Origin: an uncultured Actinomycetes bacterium
GTDB taxonomy: Bacteria; Actinomycetota; Actinomycetes; Nanopelagicales; Nanopelagicaceae
Assembly: GCA_903852955.1 (NCBI GenBank)
Contig: CAINSH010000050.1
Span: forward strand, 1 to 9,069
DNA length: 9,069 nucleotides
Direction of reading: 5' to 3'
The notes below the pieces were generated by a model that was not told where the DNA came from, searched no databases, and saw nothing but the letters and a program-made list of their open reading frames with translations. A program made the position numbers and the translations under genes. Each line of letters opens with the position of its first letter. Positions within the stretch are counted from its first letter, which is position 1. Shown here piece by piece: positions 8,841-9,069 of the stretch.

Positions 8841-8853
8841 ACTTTAATTATTT

Positions 8854-9069
8854 CTATTCAGCAGCTGGAGTTTCTTCCTCTGCTGGAGTTGCAGCAGCGT
8901 CAGCAACCTTTGCTTCTGCCTTCTGCTTCTTGTGTGCCAAGAAACGCTCTTGAGCTTGGGCGTACTGCTTTTCCCACTCTTCGCGCTGTGTTTCATATCC
9001 TGGCTTCCACTCTTGCGCTTCTGAATCAAAACCTTCTGGATAGATGAAGTTTCCTTCAGCATCGTAGCG
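8854..9069 (-). CDS. rpsA: 30S ribosomal protein S1, C-terminal tail, cut by window edge
   Basis: The frame 9069-8854 encodes 71 residues and a TAG stop. It begins RYDAEGNFIYPEGFDSEAQE, continues through EWKPGYETQREEWEKQYAQAQ (20-40) and ends in a low-complexity Ala/Glu/Pro tail, TPAEEETPAAE. This is the tail that follows the last S1 RNA-binding domain in actinobacterial ribosomal protein S1, which helps load mRNA onto the 30S subunit. The S1 domains themselves lie outside the window. The mid-section (26-54) is charged and likely helical. A terminator follows directly, so rpsA probably ends its own transcript. An overlapping ORF in another frame (8844-9062) is lysine/leucine-rich and matches nothing. 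Confidence 0.92.
   Translation of the reverse strand, partial: RYDAEGNFIYPEGFDSEAQEWKPGYETQREEWEKQYAQAQERFLAHKKQKAEAKVADAAATPAEEETPAAE

Noticed and set aside
8844..9062. 72-residue minus-strand ORF starting MLKETSSIQ
   Set aside because: It is the neighbouring frame of the rpsA tail. The rpsA frame gives the recognisable YDAEGNFIYPEGFD sequence, and this frame runs past its stop toward the terminator.
1..9069. CRISPR arrays, tRNA/rRNA genes, insertion sequences, riboswitches or attachment sites
   Set aside because: Reading both strands showed no direct-repeat array, no tRNA-like cloverleaf and no transposase. The only non-coding space above 9 bases is the 74-base rpsA-coaE gap, which the terminator and -10 box account for.

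Overview
The window is one compact block of minus-strand genes from a moderately AT-rich actinobacterium. The taxonomic call rests on the YDAEGNFIYPEGFD tail of ribosomal protein S1, the [14 protein letters not shown] start of UvrB, the GMSGAGRS P-loop of RapZ, and a gene order (rpsA-coaE-uvrB-uvrA, and uvrC next to rapZ) familiar from Actinomycetota. The low GC for this phylum, the 1-9 base gene junctions and the lack of any mobile or accessory DNA suggest a streamlined genome, such as a freshwater acI/Nanopelagicales-type organism. That last step is inference; no marker here fixes the genus.

Read in the direction of transcription (right to left), the layout is as follows. The last 71 codons of rpsA lie at 9069-8854 and are followed by a strong Rho-independent terminator. 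A 74-base gap contains that terminator and a possible promoter for coaE. Then come coaE (8779-8183), uvrB (8173-6092), uvrA (6092-3234), uvrC (3229-1307), a gene for a kinase-fold phosphotransferase of unknown substrate (1310-330), and the first 108 codons of rapZ (325-1, cut by the window edge). From coaE to rapZ every junction is 9 bases or less, or overlaps, so this looks like one transcription unit. No gene is supported on the plus strand, and no gene-free stretch exceeds 74 bases.

uvrB, uvrA and uvrC together encode the complete UvrABC excinuclease. UvrA and UvrB find and verify bulky lesions, and UvrC cuts on both sides. CoaE makes coenzyme A from dephospho-CoA and RapZ is a nucleotide-binding regulator; neither has a known direct role in excision repair. 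The phosphotransferase is the only gene without a clear job: it is translationally coupled to uvrC on one side and carries the rapZ ribosome-binding site in its last codons on the other. I found no clear sign of an undescribed multi-gene system. The kinase gene and the tightly packed terminator/promoter gap are the two items most worth a second look.
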